Below are positions 17,339 to 26,400 of a DNA stretch of 42,333 nucleotides, one piece after another; positions within the stretch are counted from its first letter, which is position 1; every line of letters begins with the position of its first letter. The stretch is taken from assembly GCA_900696485.1 (NCBI GenBank), contig CAADGG010000009.1:1-42333 (forward strand), in the 5' to 3' direction. Position numbers and translations under genes: made by a program. This DNA is from an uncultured Pseudomonadota bacterium. Its GTDB lineage: Bacteria; Myxococcota_A; UBA9160; PR03. The notes beneath the pieces were generated by a model. It ran no database searches, was not told the DNA's origin, and saw nothing but the letters and a program-made list of their open reading frames with translations.

Positions 17339-17387
17339 GGTCGTGCCTCGCCGTGCCCCGTTGGGGCCGCTGCCGGTAGGTGGCTTG

Positions 17388-17651
17388 TCATGACGCGTGC
17401 CTCCACACCTTCACGAGGAAGAAGTTGTAGAGCGGCGCGAACACCAGGCCGAAGAACACGCCGTATGCAATGGTCTCGACCAGTCCGAGCGCGAAGCTGC
17501 CCCACGAGAGCCAGTGGAACCCCGGCAGGAGGTCGACCCACGCGCGGTACATCTGGGCGCCGAAGAGGAGGTCGTAGCTGACGCAGAGCACGTAGCTGAT
17601 CGCGAAAAAGCCGCCCATGGCGGAACCCAACACTTTCCAATCGAGTCGCAT
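17388..17651 (-). CDS. DUF5676 family small membrane protein
   Basis: An 87-residue membrane protein with two hydrophobic segments: LGSAMGGFFAISYVLCVSYDLLFG and WGSFALGLVETIAYGVFFGLVFAPLYNFFLV. The layout and sequence fit DUF5676, which is regularly found beside copper and YHS-domain genes. AAGGAGG precedes ATG 17651 by 6 nt. It lies 12 bp downstream of the YHS gene. Function unknown. Confidence 0.8.
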   Translation of the reverse strand: MRLDWKVLGSAMGGFFAISYVLCVSYDLLFGAQMYRAWVDLLPGFHWLSWGSFALGLVETIAYGVFFGLVFAPLYNFFLVKVWRHAS

Positions 17652-17663
17652 GACAATCCTCCT

Positions 17664-18047
17664 TCAGCACCCGTGATGCCGGTGGTGACCGTGCTCTGCC
17701 CGTGCCGCCTCGGCAGGAGCTCGGCTGGCCATGCCTTCCGGATCGGCGTCGAACTTCGCCAGGCAGTCTGCCGAGCAGAAATAGAACGTCCGGTCCCTGA
17801 CGGTTCGCATCCCAACGGCGCGCTTCGGATCGATGGGCATCCCGCAGATGGGATCCTTGGTCGAGCCGGACACGTCAGCGTGTTGCGCGTTGGGGCCCAC
17901 GGAGGGATCGTATCCCTGGCCGGCGTGGTCGTGGCGCCCGTGACTACCGTGCGCGTGCAGGCCACAGCCGCCCTTCTTCATGATCCAGTAGAAGAAGAGC
18001 CCGAAGGCCAAGAAGTACAGCAGACTCGTCAGACCGTTGCTGCCCAT
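17664..18047 (-). CDS. Membrane-anchored YHS-domain protein with His-rich segments
   Basis: The 127-residue protein starts with one TM helix (GLTSLLYFLAFGLFFYWIM) followed by a His-rich linker (HAHGSHGRHDHAG). A YHS domain covers residues 65-103: DPICGMPIDPKRAVGM with Cys 68, then FYFCSADCLAKFDADP with Cys 91 and Cys 95. The tail is again His-rich (HGHHRHHGC). YHS domains bind copper, mercury or other soft metals. A strong GAAGGAGG ribosome site precedes ATG 18047. Together with DUF5676 and the 44-residue membrane protein it looks like a membrane-surface metal-capture unit. Confidence 0.88.
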   Translation of the reverse strand: MGSNGLTSLLYFLAFGLFFYWIMKKGGCGLHAHGSHGRHDHAGQGYDPSVGPNAQHADVSGSTKDPICGMPIDPKRAVGMRTVRDRTFYFCSADCLAKFDADPEGMASRAPAEAARAEHGHHRHHGC

Positions 18048-18122
18048 GGGTGTGCCTCCTTCGTCCGCGCGCCGTAGGGCGCGACGACGACAATCCTGCT
18101 CGTGCCAGCCATGGCTGCTCCC

Positions 18123-18257
18123 TCACCGTGGGTCATGGCCTCGTCTTTCTCCGTCTGTCCGCTCGCGCGCACCTTTGCGTCTGAGGTTCCAGCCCACAAG
18201 GGCAAAGACGATCAGAAGGATGATGCCGCTGGCGATGGTGATGGTCTGACCGTTCAT
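18123..18257 (-). CDS. 44-residue single-TM membrane protein
   Basis: A short gene with a strong AAGGAGG ribosome site. It encodes an N-terminal TM helix (ITIASGIILLIVFALVGWNL) and a basic, polar tail (RRKGARERTDGERRGHDPR), so the tail is probably cytoplasmic. It starts one nucleotide after the ICMT-like gene stop, which argues it is translated in the same operon. No family recognised. Confidence 0.6.
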   Translation of the reverse strand: MNGQTITIASGIILLIVFALVGWNLRRKGARERTDGERRGHDPR

Positions 18258-18258
18258 C

Positions 18259-18879
18259 TCACGCCTCCTTGAGGTGGCCGCCGTCGAAGCGGGGAATGAA
18301 CATGGGAACGCGCTGCTGGTACTCACGGTATTCGTCGCCGAACTTCTCGAGCATTTGCGCCTCCTCTTTTCGGGCGAGCAGCGTGTAGGCGAGGATGATG
18401 ATCGGGAACGCGGCGACGGAGACGATCGTTGGCCAGTGCACGACGCCTTCTCCGAAGACGATGAGAAACAGGCCCGTGTACTGTGGATGGCGCACGCGCG
18501 CATAGATGCCGTCGGTCACGAGTGTTTCCTCTCGCCTCGCTCGGTGAATTCGCCGCCAGCCGTCCGCGACGAGGGTGGCTCCGCTGAAGACAATCGCGTA
18601 GCCCAGCACCATGGCCACGATGTGTGCGACCTCGGTGCCAAAGAGCTGCGCCCAGAGGTTGCCTCCGTCCCCCCACGTGAGATCGAGCCCGAAGTACCGA
18701 GCGAGGAAGTAGATGGTCAGCGGGAACCCGTACATCTCGGCATAAAACGCGATGATGAAGGCCTGGAGGACGCCGACGCGTGTCCACTCCTTCCAGCTCT
18801 GCGGCGCCATGTAGCGATACAAAAGCCACGAGACGATGACGATGACGATGGCCGCGAGGCCCCACATTCCCACGTGCAT
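18259..18879 (-). CDS. Isoprenylcysteine carboxyl methyltransferase-like membrane protein
   Basis: A 206-residue protein with about five TM segments. Its C-terminal half carries the ICMT/PEMT-type SAM-binding signature: TDGIYARVRHPQYTGLFLIV, then LLARKEEAQMLEKFGDEY and YQQRVPMFIPRF. The RHP..x..E..E motif is characteristic. Bacterial members are often found near metal-resistance genes, with unknown methyl acceptors. GGGAGG precedes ATG 18879, and this start overlaps the stop of an upstream gene relic (TGATG). It is the first intact gene of a 12-19 kb operon. Confidence 0.85.
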   Translation of the reverse strand: MHVGMWGLAAIVIVIVSWLLYRYMAPQSWKEWTRVGVLQAFIIAFYAEMYGFPLTIYFLARYFGLDLTWGDGGNLWAQLFGTEVAHIVAMVLGYAIVFSGATLVADGWRRIHRARREETLVTDGIYARVRHPQYTGLFLIVFGEGVVHWPTIVSVAAFPIIILAYTLLARKEEAQMLEKFGDEYREYQQRVPMFIPRFDGGHLKEA

Positions 18880-19007
18880 CAGAACGCCTCCCTGCTTCCA
18901 GCCGCCTCGATGATCCGGAAAAGGTGCTGGCCGGCTTCCGCAGCCGCCGGCGCGACGTCCGTGTTGTCAACGAGCACGAACACAGCCCGAGGATCCACGA
19001 TCGCCAC
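18879..19007 (-). pseudogene. C-terminal fragment of an unrecognised protein
   Basis: The minus-strand frame between a TAA at 19023-19025 and a TGA at 18879-18881 reads VAIVDPRAVFVLVDNTDVAP, then AAAEAGQHLFRIIEAAGS, in good coding style. The stop shares a base with the ICMT-like start (TGATG), as for a genuine operon neighbour. Only about 45 codons remain, so it appears to be the end of a gene cut off by rearrangement. Family not recognised. Confidence 0.4.
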
Positions 19008-19025
19008 GACCTCGTGGCCTGCTTA

Positions 19026-19235
19026 CGCCCCTCCACCGCCGGCTCCCGTGGGTCGGCACCGACGTAACTGAACTACGGCGCTCGACGGCGATCGGTGACC
19101 CATGCCCACCTGCGTGCCCCCTCGCCAACGCGCGGCAGCTCGCCGCGCTTGTCTGCCTACTCGCCGGAATCCGCCGTCGCGGTGCTGGCCCCACGAGGAA
19201 GAGGCCCGGGAGACGGCGCGACACGCTGCCCACGC
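19026..19235. other. Junction region without a recognisable gene
   Basis: About 210 bp between the fragment at 18879-19007 and the glutamate dehydrogenase relic. Neither strand shows recognisable coding sequence. It is flanked on both sides by gene fragments cut mid-gene, so it is probably rearranged debris. Confidence 0.4.
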
Positions 19236-19679
19236 CTACCTCTCGGGTCTGGCTTGAAGTGCGGAGCGGCAGGGGCCGCGCTCAGAATCTTGCACCCACT
19301 CGAAGTAGGAGGCGATCACGCCGCCCGCGTTCGGGAGGATGTCGGGACCGATGGGCACGCCACGAGCCGCGAGCGCCGCATCCCCGCCGTGGGTCACGGC
19401 CACGTTGGCGGCCTCGACGACCAGCCGCGCCTGCACCTGCGACTCGTTGCCGCAGGTGATCGTGCCATCGCGCGCCGCGGACACGAGCACTGCGCACGAG
19501 AGCCGCAGGAGGTCCTCGTTGCTGACGGGCTCGGCTCCCGGAAGCCCCTCCGGGCGCCCCGTGTCGGCGGCGTGGGAGACCGCCGCAGAAACGTCGAGCT
19601 CGTCCTTCGCGTACACACCCCAGTACACGTCCGATGCACCGACCACGCGGGCGCCCAACCCCCCGCATTCGATCAGGTG
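19236..19679 (-). pseudogene. Glutamate dehydrogenase internal fragment
   Basis: About 140 codons of the NAD-binding half of Glu/Leu dehydrogenase: ARVVGASDVYWGVYA, then PGAEPVSNEDLLRLSC, VLVSAARDGTITCGNES, ARLVVEAANVAVTHGGDAAL and PDILPNAGGVIASYFEWVQD. The consensus (DVLVPAALEGQIT, VVEAANGPTT, PDILANAGGV..SYFEWVQ) is clear. Homology begins abruptly at the methyltransferase stop and ends after WVQD, where the frame runs out into unrelated residues. The substrate-binding N-terminal domain and the last helices are gone, so it cannot be active. Confidence 0.8.
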
Positions 19680-20332
19680 GGCGCAGCCGGAGCCCGAAAG
19701 ACGGCGAGCGTAGCCATTCCGGCCGCGCAGCTCTCGAAACGTTCCAGGTTCGGAAGCCGCTGGATTGGCTCCGTGTCCACGAAGCGGTAGCGAAGAGGGC
19801 CGCCGAGCCGTTCGAGGACACGCCGCAAGAGCGCATCCGTCGGCTTCGTGAAGAACACGAAGGCCGCCGTCCCTGCGGGCGAGAGCTTCGATAGGGCGGC
19901 GCGGACGGTGTCCGCGGGTGCGTCCAGATGGGAGAGGAGCCACGTGCACACGACGAAGTCGAAGCTCTCCGCGACCGCGCGGAGATCGGTCGCATCCCCA
20001 GTCCGCAGCTCGATGCGCGCGTCACCGTGAGCCTTTTTGCGCGCGCGCGCCAGCATCTCCTCGCTCGAGTCGATACCCAGATACGATTCGAAGCCCGACG
20101 CGCAGCGGAGCAGGCGCTCCACGTTGATGCCCGTCCCCGGCGCCAGCTCGAGGATCCGGACGCCCGAGTGGATACGCTCGCGGAAGAGGTCGTCGAGGGC
20201 CTGCTCGGCCGGCCGCGTCCAGCGGCTCCAGAGAATGCGGAAGCCGTCGTAGAGCGGCGCCACGCGATGGTAGAGGCGACGCGTTCGCTCCACCTCGGCG
20301 GACGGCTGCGCTGACGAGGCGCGAAGCGTCAT
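19673..20332 (-). CDS. Class I SAM-dependent methyltransferase
   Basis: A 219-residue methyltransferase with motif I ILELAPGTGINVERLL, the acidic end of strand 2 in LGIDSSEEMLARAR, TGDATDLRAVAESFDFVVCT (motif II/III region) and LSPAGTAAFVFFTK. ATG 20332 overlaps the glycosyltransferase stop (ATGA), so the two are probably made together. The C-terminus abuts the glutamate dehydrogenase fragment and may have been altered there. Typical substrates for this group are quinones, lipids or small metabolites; the pairing with a GT4 enzyme hints at a glycan or lipid, without proof. Confidence 0.82.
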   Translation of the reverse strand: MTLRASSAQPSAEVERTRRLYHRVAPLYDGFRILWSRWTRPAEQALDDLFRERIHSGVRILELAPGTGINVERLLRCASGFESYLGIDSSEEMLARARKKAHGDARIELRTGDATDLRAVAESFDFVVCTWLLSHLDAPADTVRAALSKLSPAGTAAFVFFTKPTDALLRRVLERLGGPLRYRFVDTEPIQRLPNLERFESCAAGMATLAVFRAPAAPT

Positions 20333-21591
20333 GACGGCAGACTCCCCAGCGACCGCTCCGGGAGGGCCTCGAGCCGCGGGAGCAGCACTCGCTCGACGAT
20401 CCGGGGCCACGAATAGCGGAGCGCAGTGCTGCGGGCCGCACGCCGCATAGCGGCCGACTCGCGCGGGCTCTGCCGCAGACGCTGGAACGACGCCGCGAAC
20501 TCGCTCGCCGTCCCCGCCTCGAGGACAAGCGCATTGTAGCTGGGCAGAGCGTACTCCTCTCCCGTGGCTCCCGTGCACGCGATCCCGCCCGCTGCCATCG
20601 TCTCGAGGCCGACGAGCCCGAAGGGCTCGTGGGCACTGTTCGCGAGAACGGCCGCGCTACCGCGGAACAGCACTCGTCGGCCCGCCGGCGTGACTGGCGA
20701 CTCCAGGCTCACGACGTCGATGTCCTGAACGTCGGACAGCGACGCCAGGAGACTGGGGAGATGCGCTTCGTTGCGCCGCCGAGCGACGCGGAGACCCGCG
20801 GCTCGCGCAGAGGCCAGGACTTCCTCTCCGTACGGTTCGAGCCCCCCGCGCGCGATCAGGAGCGGCCGCCAGCCACGAACCTTCGTGTCCGCGACGATGT
20901 CGATCGCCGTGAGCCAGCGCTTGTCGGCGTCCCAGCGCGCCATCTTCGTAAAGACGGTGCGGTCGCGCAGGTGCGCGCGCAACGCAGCAAGCGCGTCAGA
21001 ATCCGGCGGGTCGAAGGCGTCTGCGGAAAGCCCATTCGGAATCACGAGAGGATCCACGCCGCGCGCCCACATTCGTTGGCGCATGTAGCGGCTCACCGTG
21101 GTGACGCGCGAGACGCGCGACAGATCCTCCCAGGCGATCCGTTCGAAGCCGAAGGTATTGTTCGCATTCCAAAGGAGGCTCACTCGATCCATGACACGCG
21201 CTCGGCGGAGAAGCTCCGCAAGATGGAGCAAGGCGGCCGCCGTGTGCCACTCCTCGGCAATGACTACCGCGCCACCACCGCTCTCCAAGTGCGGCATCAG
21301 CACTTCGTGCAGCAGGTAGGGCGGCAGCGAAGCCGCGTATTCGAGCCGCTTGCCCTCCTCGCCGTCGTAGACGCCGTTCGGATGATGCCGACTCACCCAT
21401 TGCGCCCAGCGGTGGAGATGGAGGTCGCCCTCTTCCTCGTGACCCGGCAGGCCCGGATCGCCCACGAACCAGAGATGCGTCTCGAACCGGAGCTTCGCGA
21501 GTGCTTGCGAGAGCCCCTCCACCCGCGTGGCGAGGCCACCAGCCCGAGCGTACGCATCGGGGCCCTCGAAGGAGAGGATGTGGAACTGCAA
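20329..21591 (-). CDS. GT4-type glycosyltransferase
   Basis: A 420-residue GT-B glycosyltransferase. The N-terminus reads LQFHILSFEGPDAYARAGGL, with the Gly-rich loop (ARAGGLATRV) of the acceptor domain. The C-terminal domain has LLIARGGLEPYGEEVL and the GT4 nucleotide-sugar E-x7-E motif in HEPFGLVGLE. The start is TTG at 21591: TAGGAGT lies 7 nt upstream and homology begins exactly there, whereas the open frame upstream is non-coding. The RBS overlaps the stop of the preceding gene. It probably builds a cell-envelope glycan or glycolipid; the sugar is unknown. Confidence 0.85.
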   Translation of the reverse strand: MQFHILSFEGPDAYARAGGLATRVEGLSQALAKLRFETHLWFVGDPGLPGHEEEGDLHLHRWAQWVSRHHPNGVYDGEEGKRLEYAASLPPYLLHEVLMPHLESGGGAVVIAEEWHTAAALLHLAELLRRARVMDRVSLLWNANNTFGFERIAWEDLSRVSRVTTVSRYMRQRMWARGVDPLVIPNGLSADAFDPPDSDALAALRAHLRDRTVFTKMARWDADKRWLTAIDIVADTKVRGWRPLLIARGGLEPYGEEVLASARAAGLRVARRRNEAHLPSLLASLSDVQDIDVVSLESPVTPAGRRVLFRGSAAVLANSAHEPFGLVGLETMAAGGIACTGATGEEYALPSYNALVLEAGTASEFAASFQRLRQSPRESAAMRRAARSTALRYSWPRIVERVLLPRLEALPERSLGSLPS

Positions 21592-21601
21592 CGCGCGACT
21601 C

Positions 21602-22075
21602 CTACCGCGAAAGCACGCGCTCGTGATCATCCCGATCGGGGTCGAAGCCGAAATACGGGTCCATCTGCTTGACGATCGCGCGCGCTGATGTGATCCGCTC
21701 CAGCATCGCCTGCCCCAGACCCTGCTTTCGCATCTCTTCGTCGCAGCTGCGCCGGAGCATGGCGATCCGGGCATAGGCAGGCCGCGTCTCGTCCCGCCCT
21801 TCGCCGGACGCCAACGCCAGGTGGAGGTATTGGGTCTCCCGCTCGATGAGGCGGAGGTCATCGACAAGCCGGTAATGGCCCCAGGCGTCGAGAGACGCGA
21901 TGTGGGGGCCACCCACCCTGCGCAGCTCGTCGCGCATGCCATCGACCTTCTCGTGAAGTGCGGCGGCGAGGCTGGTCACCCGCCCTTGATCCCACGCTGC
22001 GTCTTGGGCGAGCGCTGCCGTCGCGATCAGCAGGCTGGCCGCGACGATCAACGAGTTCAGGGTGACGGATCTCAT
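21602..22075 (-). CDS. Secreted helical protein of unknown function
   Basis: A 157-residue protein with a clear signal peptide (MRSVTLNSLIVAASLLIATAALAQ). The mature domain is predicted mainly helical, with Arg/Asp/Glu-rich segments (HEKVDGMRDELRRVGGPH, LIERETQYLHLALASG, PAYARIAMLRRSCDEEM) and a single Cys. ATG 22075 overlaps the stop of the cupredoxin-like gene (ATGA). No family recognised. The tight coupling suggests the two periplasmic proteins work together. Confidence 0.65.
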   Translation of the reverse strand: MRSVTLNSLIVAASLLIATAALAQDAAWDQGRVTSLAAALHEKVDGMRDELRRVGGPHIASLDAWGHYRLVDDLRLIERETQYLHLALASGEGRDETRPAYARIAMLRRSCDEEMRKQGLGQAMLERITSARAIVKQMDPYFGFDPDRDDHERVLSR

Positions 22076-22791
22076 TGGCTTTCTCCTCCTTCGGCGCTCG
22101 CCCGGTCGCCATCGAGCCATGCCTCGATCTCGCGGGCCAGGCGCTCGTGCTCGGCGGCATCGACGCGCGCCTCGCCTGCCCTCTGGCGATACTCGGATGC
22201 GCTGGCGGAGCTTCGCTGCGCTTCGTGGATTGCTGCGAGCTGCTCGCGCATCTCGGCGATCTCGCGATCTACCTCTGCCCATGAGTGGTGGTATCGGGCG
22301 AGACGCCGCAAATCAGCGCTTACGGTTGCAGCCGAGCCGGCCCGCTGGACGAGCAGGCGGCCTTCGAACTTCCTGCCTCCCGGGACGAGCTGCACGGGGC
22401 GCGCGGCGCCGTCCACCTCCTCGATCACGTAGTCATAGGCCCCGGGCTCGAGAAGGCAGAGGCTCGCAGCGGCGAAAGGATCCACACTGTCCGCCGCGAG
22501 GCGCCCTTCCTCGTCCCCGCGAAAGTGCGAGGGCTCGCGGCAGTTCACCCGCGTCGCTGCCTCGCGCTCGAGCGTGATCCGAACGGGGAACCGCGCATAG
22601 TTGATCCACATCACTGCTTCGTCGGGTGCTGCCGTGCGGATCGCTGGCTCGAGGCCATCGTCCGCGATCCGAACGACGACGTGCTCACGGACTGCATGCT
22701 CGTGTCGGAGCGGCTCGGAAGAGGAGGCGACTCCGAGCGCCATCGGGAAGAGGAGTCCCGTAACGACGGCGAAAGGAATTCTCGGCTTCAT
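22072..22791 (-). CDS. Secreted cupredoxin-like domain protein with C-terminal coiled coil
   Basis: The 239-residue protein starts with a signal peptide (PRIPFAVVTGLLFPMALGVA). It then has a beta-rich region resembling a cupredoxin: HVVVRIADDGLEPAIRTAA, DEAVMWINYARFPVRITLE, a Cys in RVNCREPSHF, and SLCLLEPGAYDYVIEE near the expected ligand loop. The usual His-Cys-His-Met set is not complete, so copper binding is uncertain. Residues 165-239 form an Ala/Glu/Arg-rich coiled coil. It is the first gene of a coupled run with the helical protein, GT4 and methyltransferase. No strong ribosome site seen before ATG 22791. Confidence 0.55.
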   Translation of the reverse strand: MKPRIPFAVVTGLLFPMALGVASSSEPLRHEHAVREHVVVRIADDGLEPAIRTAAPDEAVMWINYARFPVRITLEREAATRVNCREPSHFRGDEEGRLAADSVDPFAAASLCLLEPGAYDYVIEEVDGAARPVQLVPGGRKFEGRLLVQRAGSAATVSADLRRLARYHHSWAEVDREIAEMREQLAAIHEAQRSSASASEYRQRAGEARVDAAEHERLAREIEAWLDGDRASAEGGESQ

Positions 22792-22894
22792 CACACGAAC
22801 GAATACGTGTGCGGGGCACCAACGGTGACGGCCCTTCCCCATTGGTGCGAGATGGCGCCACTCCGCTTCTGTAAGAGCATCTGAGCTGGCGTCC

Positions 22895-23330
22895 TCACTC
22901 GCTCTCCGGGTTCAGGTAGATGCGTCCGGTCTCCTGCTCCTCGCTGATCTCGGCGGCGATCGCCGAGACGAGGCGCAGGAGCGAAGCCTCGTTGGGGAAA
23001 AGACCCGCGACGCGCGTGCGTCGGTGCAGCTCGCGGTTGAGCCGTTCGAGCGCGTTCGTCGTGTGCAGGCGCCGGCGATGCGGCTCGGGGAGCGCCAAGA
23101 CGGCCAGGCCTACGTGCCGAACGCAGGTCTCTCGCCACCTGGGGCCGCAACCCGACGTTCGGCACGTAGGTCTGGGCGTTCTGATGCAGATGGAACTGGC
23201 AGCGCTTCCGAGGCAGGTTCGGGAAGACAGCGCGCCGGGCCGCGCGCAGCCCCGCGTGGTCGTCGCTCGTGAGGAGCTTCGTCACCTCGAGGCCGCGCTT
23301 GCGAAGCCCCTCGAGATCTCCAGCAGCCGA
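22895..23330 (-). pseudogene. IS256-family (mutator) transposase remnant
   Basis: Two pieces of an IS256 transposase lie in different frames. The upstream piece reads LEGLRKRGLEVTKLLTSDDH, AVFPNLPRKRCQFHLHQNAQ and TYVPN. The downstream piece reads ALPEPHRRRLHTTNALERLN, ELHRRTRVAGLFPNEASLLR and EISEEQETGRIYLN, the conserved C-terminus with the catalytic Glu. The stretch between them is deleted and replaced by a 15-bp inverted repeat. The N-terminal third is missing. No terminal inverted repeats of the IS were found, so it is a dead relic between cusA and the cupredoxin-like gene. Confidence 0.85.
23109..23170. repeat. 15-bp perfect inverted repeat inside the IS256 relic
   Basis: The left arm 23109-23123 (cctacgtgccgaacg) and the right arm 23156-23170 (cgttcggcacgtagg) are exact reverse complements. 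They are separated by 32 nt that contain a smaller caggt/acctg stem. The right arm (minus strand) encodes the YVPN codons of the transposase; the left arm lies at the deletion point. This is consistent with a snap-back or template-switch event at the deletion. Confidence 0.8.
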
Positions 23331-23456
23331 AGGAAGGGTCCGAGGACGTTGAGCGGTGAGGTCGCCGGACCCCACCTCCGCGAACGCTCCGTCGAGAGGC
23401 CCGGAGAGTCGTCAGCTCAGCACCAGCGGAGACGAGACGCGGCCGGACGCTCGCAC

Positions 23457-26400
23457 CTACGATCCGGAGGGTGCAGCTTCCCTCGCCGCCTCGCGTCGCA
23501 GCTGCCACGCGCGCCAGATCTCGTAGACAATCGGAATCAGGATCAACGTCAGCACGGTCGACGATACCATGCCCCCGATCATCGGCGCCGCGATCCGCTT
23601 CATCACACGGGCCCCCGTCTCGTTGCTCCACATGATCGGAAGCAGGCCGGCAATGATCGCAGTGACGGTCATCATCTTCGGACGGACGCGCTCGACCGCT
23701 CCTTCCATGATGGCGTCGTACAACTCTTGCACAGTCATCCGAGGACTCTGCCGGCGCCTCGCTTCGAATGCGTGATCGAGGTAGATGATCATCACCACTC
23801 CGGTCTCTGCCGCCACGCCAGCGAGTGCGATGAATCCGACCGTCACGGCTACGCTCATGTTGTAGCCGAGGAGCCACAGGAACCAGATGCCGCCGACTAC
23901 CGCGAACGGAATCGAGAGCATGACGATGAGAACCTCAGTCATATTCCGGAAGTTCAGGTAGAGCAGCAGGAGGATGATCAGCAGCGTGATCGGCACGACC
24001 ACCTTGAGCCGTGCGTTGGCTTCCTGGATGTATTGGTACTGGCCACTCCACTGCACCGTGTATCCGGCGGGCAGCTTCAGGTTCGACGCGACCACCTGCT
24101 TGGCGCGCTCGACGTAACCTCCCACGTCCTGATCCGGGTTGATGTCCACGTAGATCCAGGCCTGGGGCTGCGCGCCCTCCGTCTTGATGGACGGCGGACC
24201 CATGCGCGGGAAGATCTCCGCCACCTGGCCGAGCGGCACCTGCACGCCGGTCGGGGTCGCCAGCAGGATGCGGCGCAGATCCTCCGGGCTCTCGCGCAGA
24301 TCGCGCGCGTAGCGGACGTTGAGCGGATAGCGCTCGAGCCCCTCGATCGTGGTCGTCACGTTCATGCCGCCGATCGCCGACTGGATCACGTCGAGGACGT
24401 CCTGCACCGCGAGGCCATAGCGGGCCGCCTCCATCCGGTTGACCACGAACGACATGTAGTAGCCGCCCGCGACCCGTTCGGCGTACACGCTCCGCGTCCC
24501 CGCGAGGCCTCTGACGAGGGGCTCCACCTGCTTTCCGAGCTCTTCGAGCACACTGAGATCGGGCCCCGTGAGCTTGATCCCGACGGGCGTCTTGATGCCC
24601 GTGGAGAGCATGTCGATCCGCGTCTTGATCGGCATCGTCCAGGCATTCGTGACGCCCGGGAAGCGAATCCGGTCGTTCAGCTCCTCCGTCAACGCCTCGA
24701 TCGTCATGCCCGGACGCCACTCCTCCTCTGGCTTCAGGATCACGGTGGTCTCGAACATCGAGACCGGCGCCGGATCGAGGGGAGTGCGCGCCCGGCCGAC
24801 CTTGGCAAGCGCGTGCTTCACCTCGGGCACGGTCATGATCAACTTGTTGGTCTGCTGCGCCACCGCCTGCGCCTCGGTGATCGAGACGCCCGGAAGGAGC
24901 GATGGCATGTAGAGCAGATCGCCCTCGTTCAGCGGCGGAATGAACTCGGACCCTAGACGCGAGTAGGGCAGCCAGGTCAGCGCCAGGAACGCCAACGCCA
25001 CGCCCAGAACGACCCAGCGCTGACGGAGGACCCACCGCAACACGGGACGGTAGACCCAGATGAGAAAGCGGTTGATCGGGTTCCGCTTCTCGGGAAGGAT
25101 GCGCCCGCGGATCAGATAGCCCATCAGCACCGGCACAACCGTGATCGAGAGCGCCGCGGCTGCCGCCATTGCATAGGTCTTGGTAAAGGCGAGCGGCGAG
25201 AACATGCGCCCGGACTGACCCGTGAGCGCGAAGACCGGCAGGAAGGAGACGGCGATGATGGCGAGGGAGTAGAACAGCGCGGGTCCCACCTCCTTGGTCG
25301 CGTCGACGACGATCTCCCAGTGCGGCTTCTTCTCGCGGTCGCGCTCCAGGTGCTTGTGGACGTTCTCGATCATCACGATGGCACCGTCCACCATGGCTCC
25401 GATCGCGATCGCGATCCCGCCCAGCGACATGATGTTCGCCGCGAGTCCCTGGAAGTACATGATCGTCATGGCGATCAGGATCCCCACCGGCAGCGTGAAG
25501 ATCGCCACGAAGGCCGACCGGAAGTGGAGAAGGAAAACGATGCAGACGAGCGCGACGATGAGGCTCTCCTCGAGGAGCTTCTTGCGGAGCATCGCCTGGG
25601 CGCGGCCGATCAGCGCCGAGCGGTCGTAGATCGGAACGATCTCCACCCCGTCCGGCAAGCCGGGCTTCAGCGATTCGATCTTCTCCTTCACCCGGTCGAT
25701 CACGGCGAGCGCGTTGTTCCAGTAGCGCATCTCGATGATGCCGATGACCGCCTCGCCATCGGCATCAAGCTGTACGGCACCCCGACGGATGTCGGGTCCC
25801 AGCCCGACGTCCGCGATCTCGCGTACCAGGATCGGCGTACCTTGACCGTCCACTCCGACGGGGATCTGCTCGATGTCCTGGACGTTCTGGATATAGCCCA
25901 CCCCCTCCACCATGTATTCGGCTTCGGCGTACTCGACGACACGCCCGCCCACGTCGTTGTTGCTGCGCCGGATCGCCTGCACGACCGTGCCGAGAGGCAG
26001 GTCGTAGGCCAGCAGTCGGTTGGGATCGATCGTCACCTGGTACTGCTTCACGAAGCCACCGACCGTCGCGACGTTGGCGACACCGGGGACCGTCTGGAGC
26101 TGGTAGCGCATGTACCAGTCCTGGATGCTGCGCAGCTCCGAGAGATCGTGCTGACCGGACCGATCGACGAGGGCATACTCGAAGACCCAGCCGACCGGCG
26201 TCGCGTCAGGACCCAACACGGGCGTCACTCCTTCGGGCAGCCGGTTCTGCACGAAGCTCAAGTACTCGAGCACCCGGCTGCGCGCCCAGTAGATGTCGGT
26301 GCCATCGTCGAAGATCACGTAGACGAAGGAGAGACCGAAGAACGAGTAGCCGCGCACGACCTTTGCGTTGGCGACGGCGAGCATCGTGGTCGTGAGCGGG

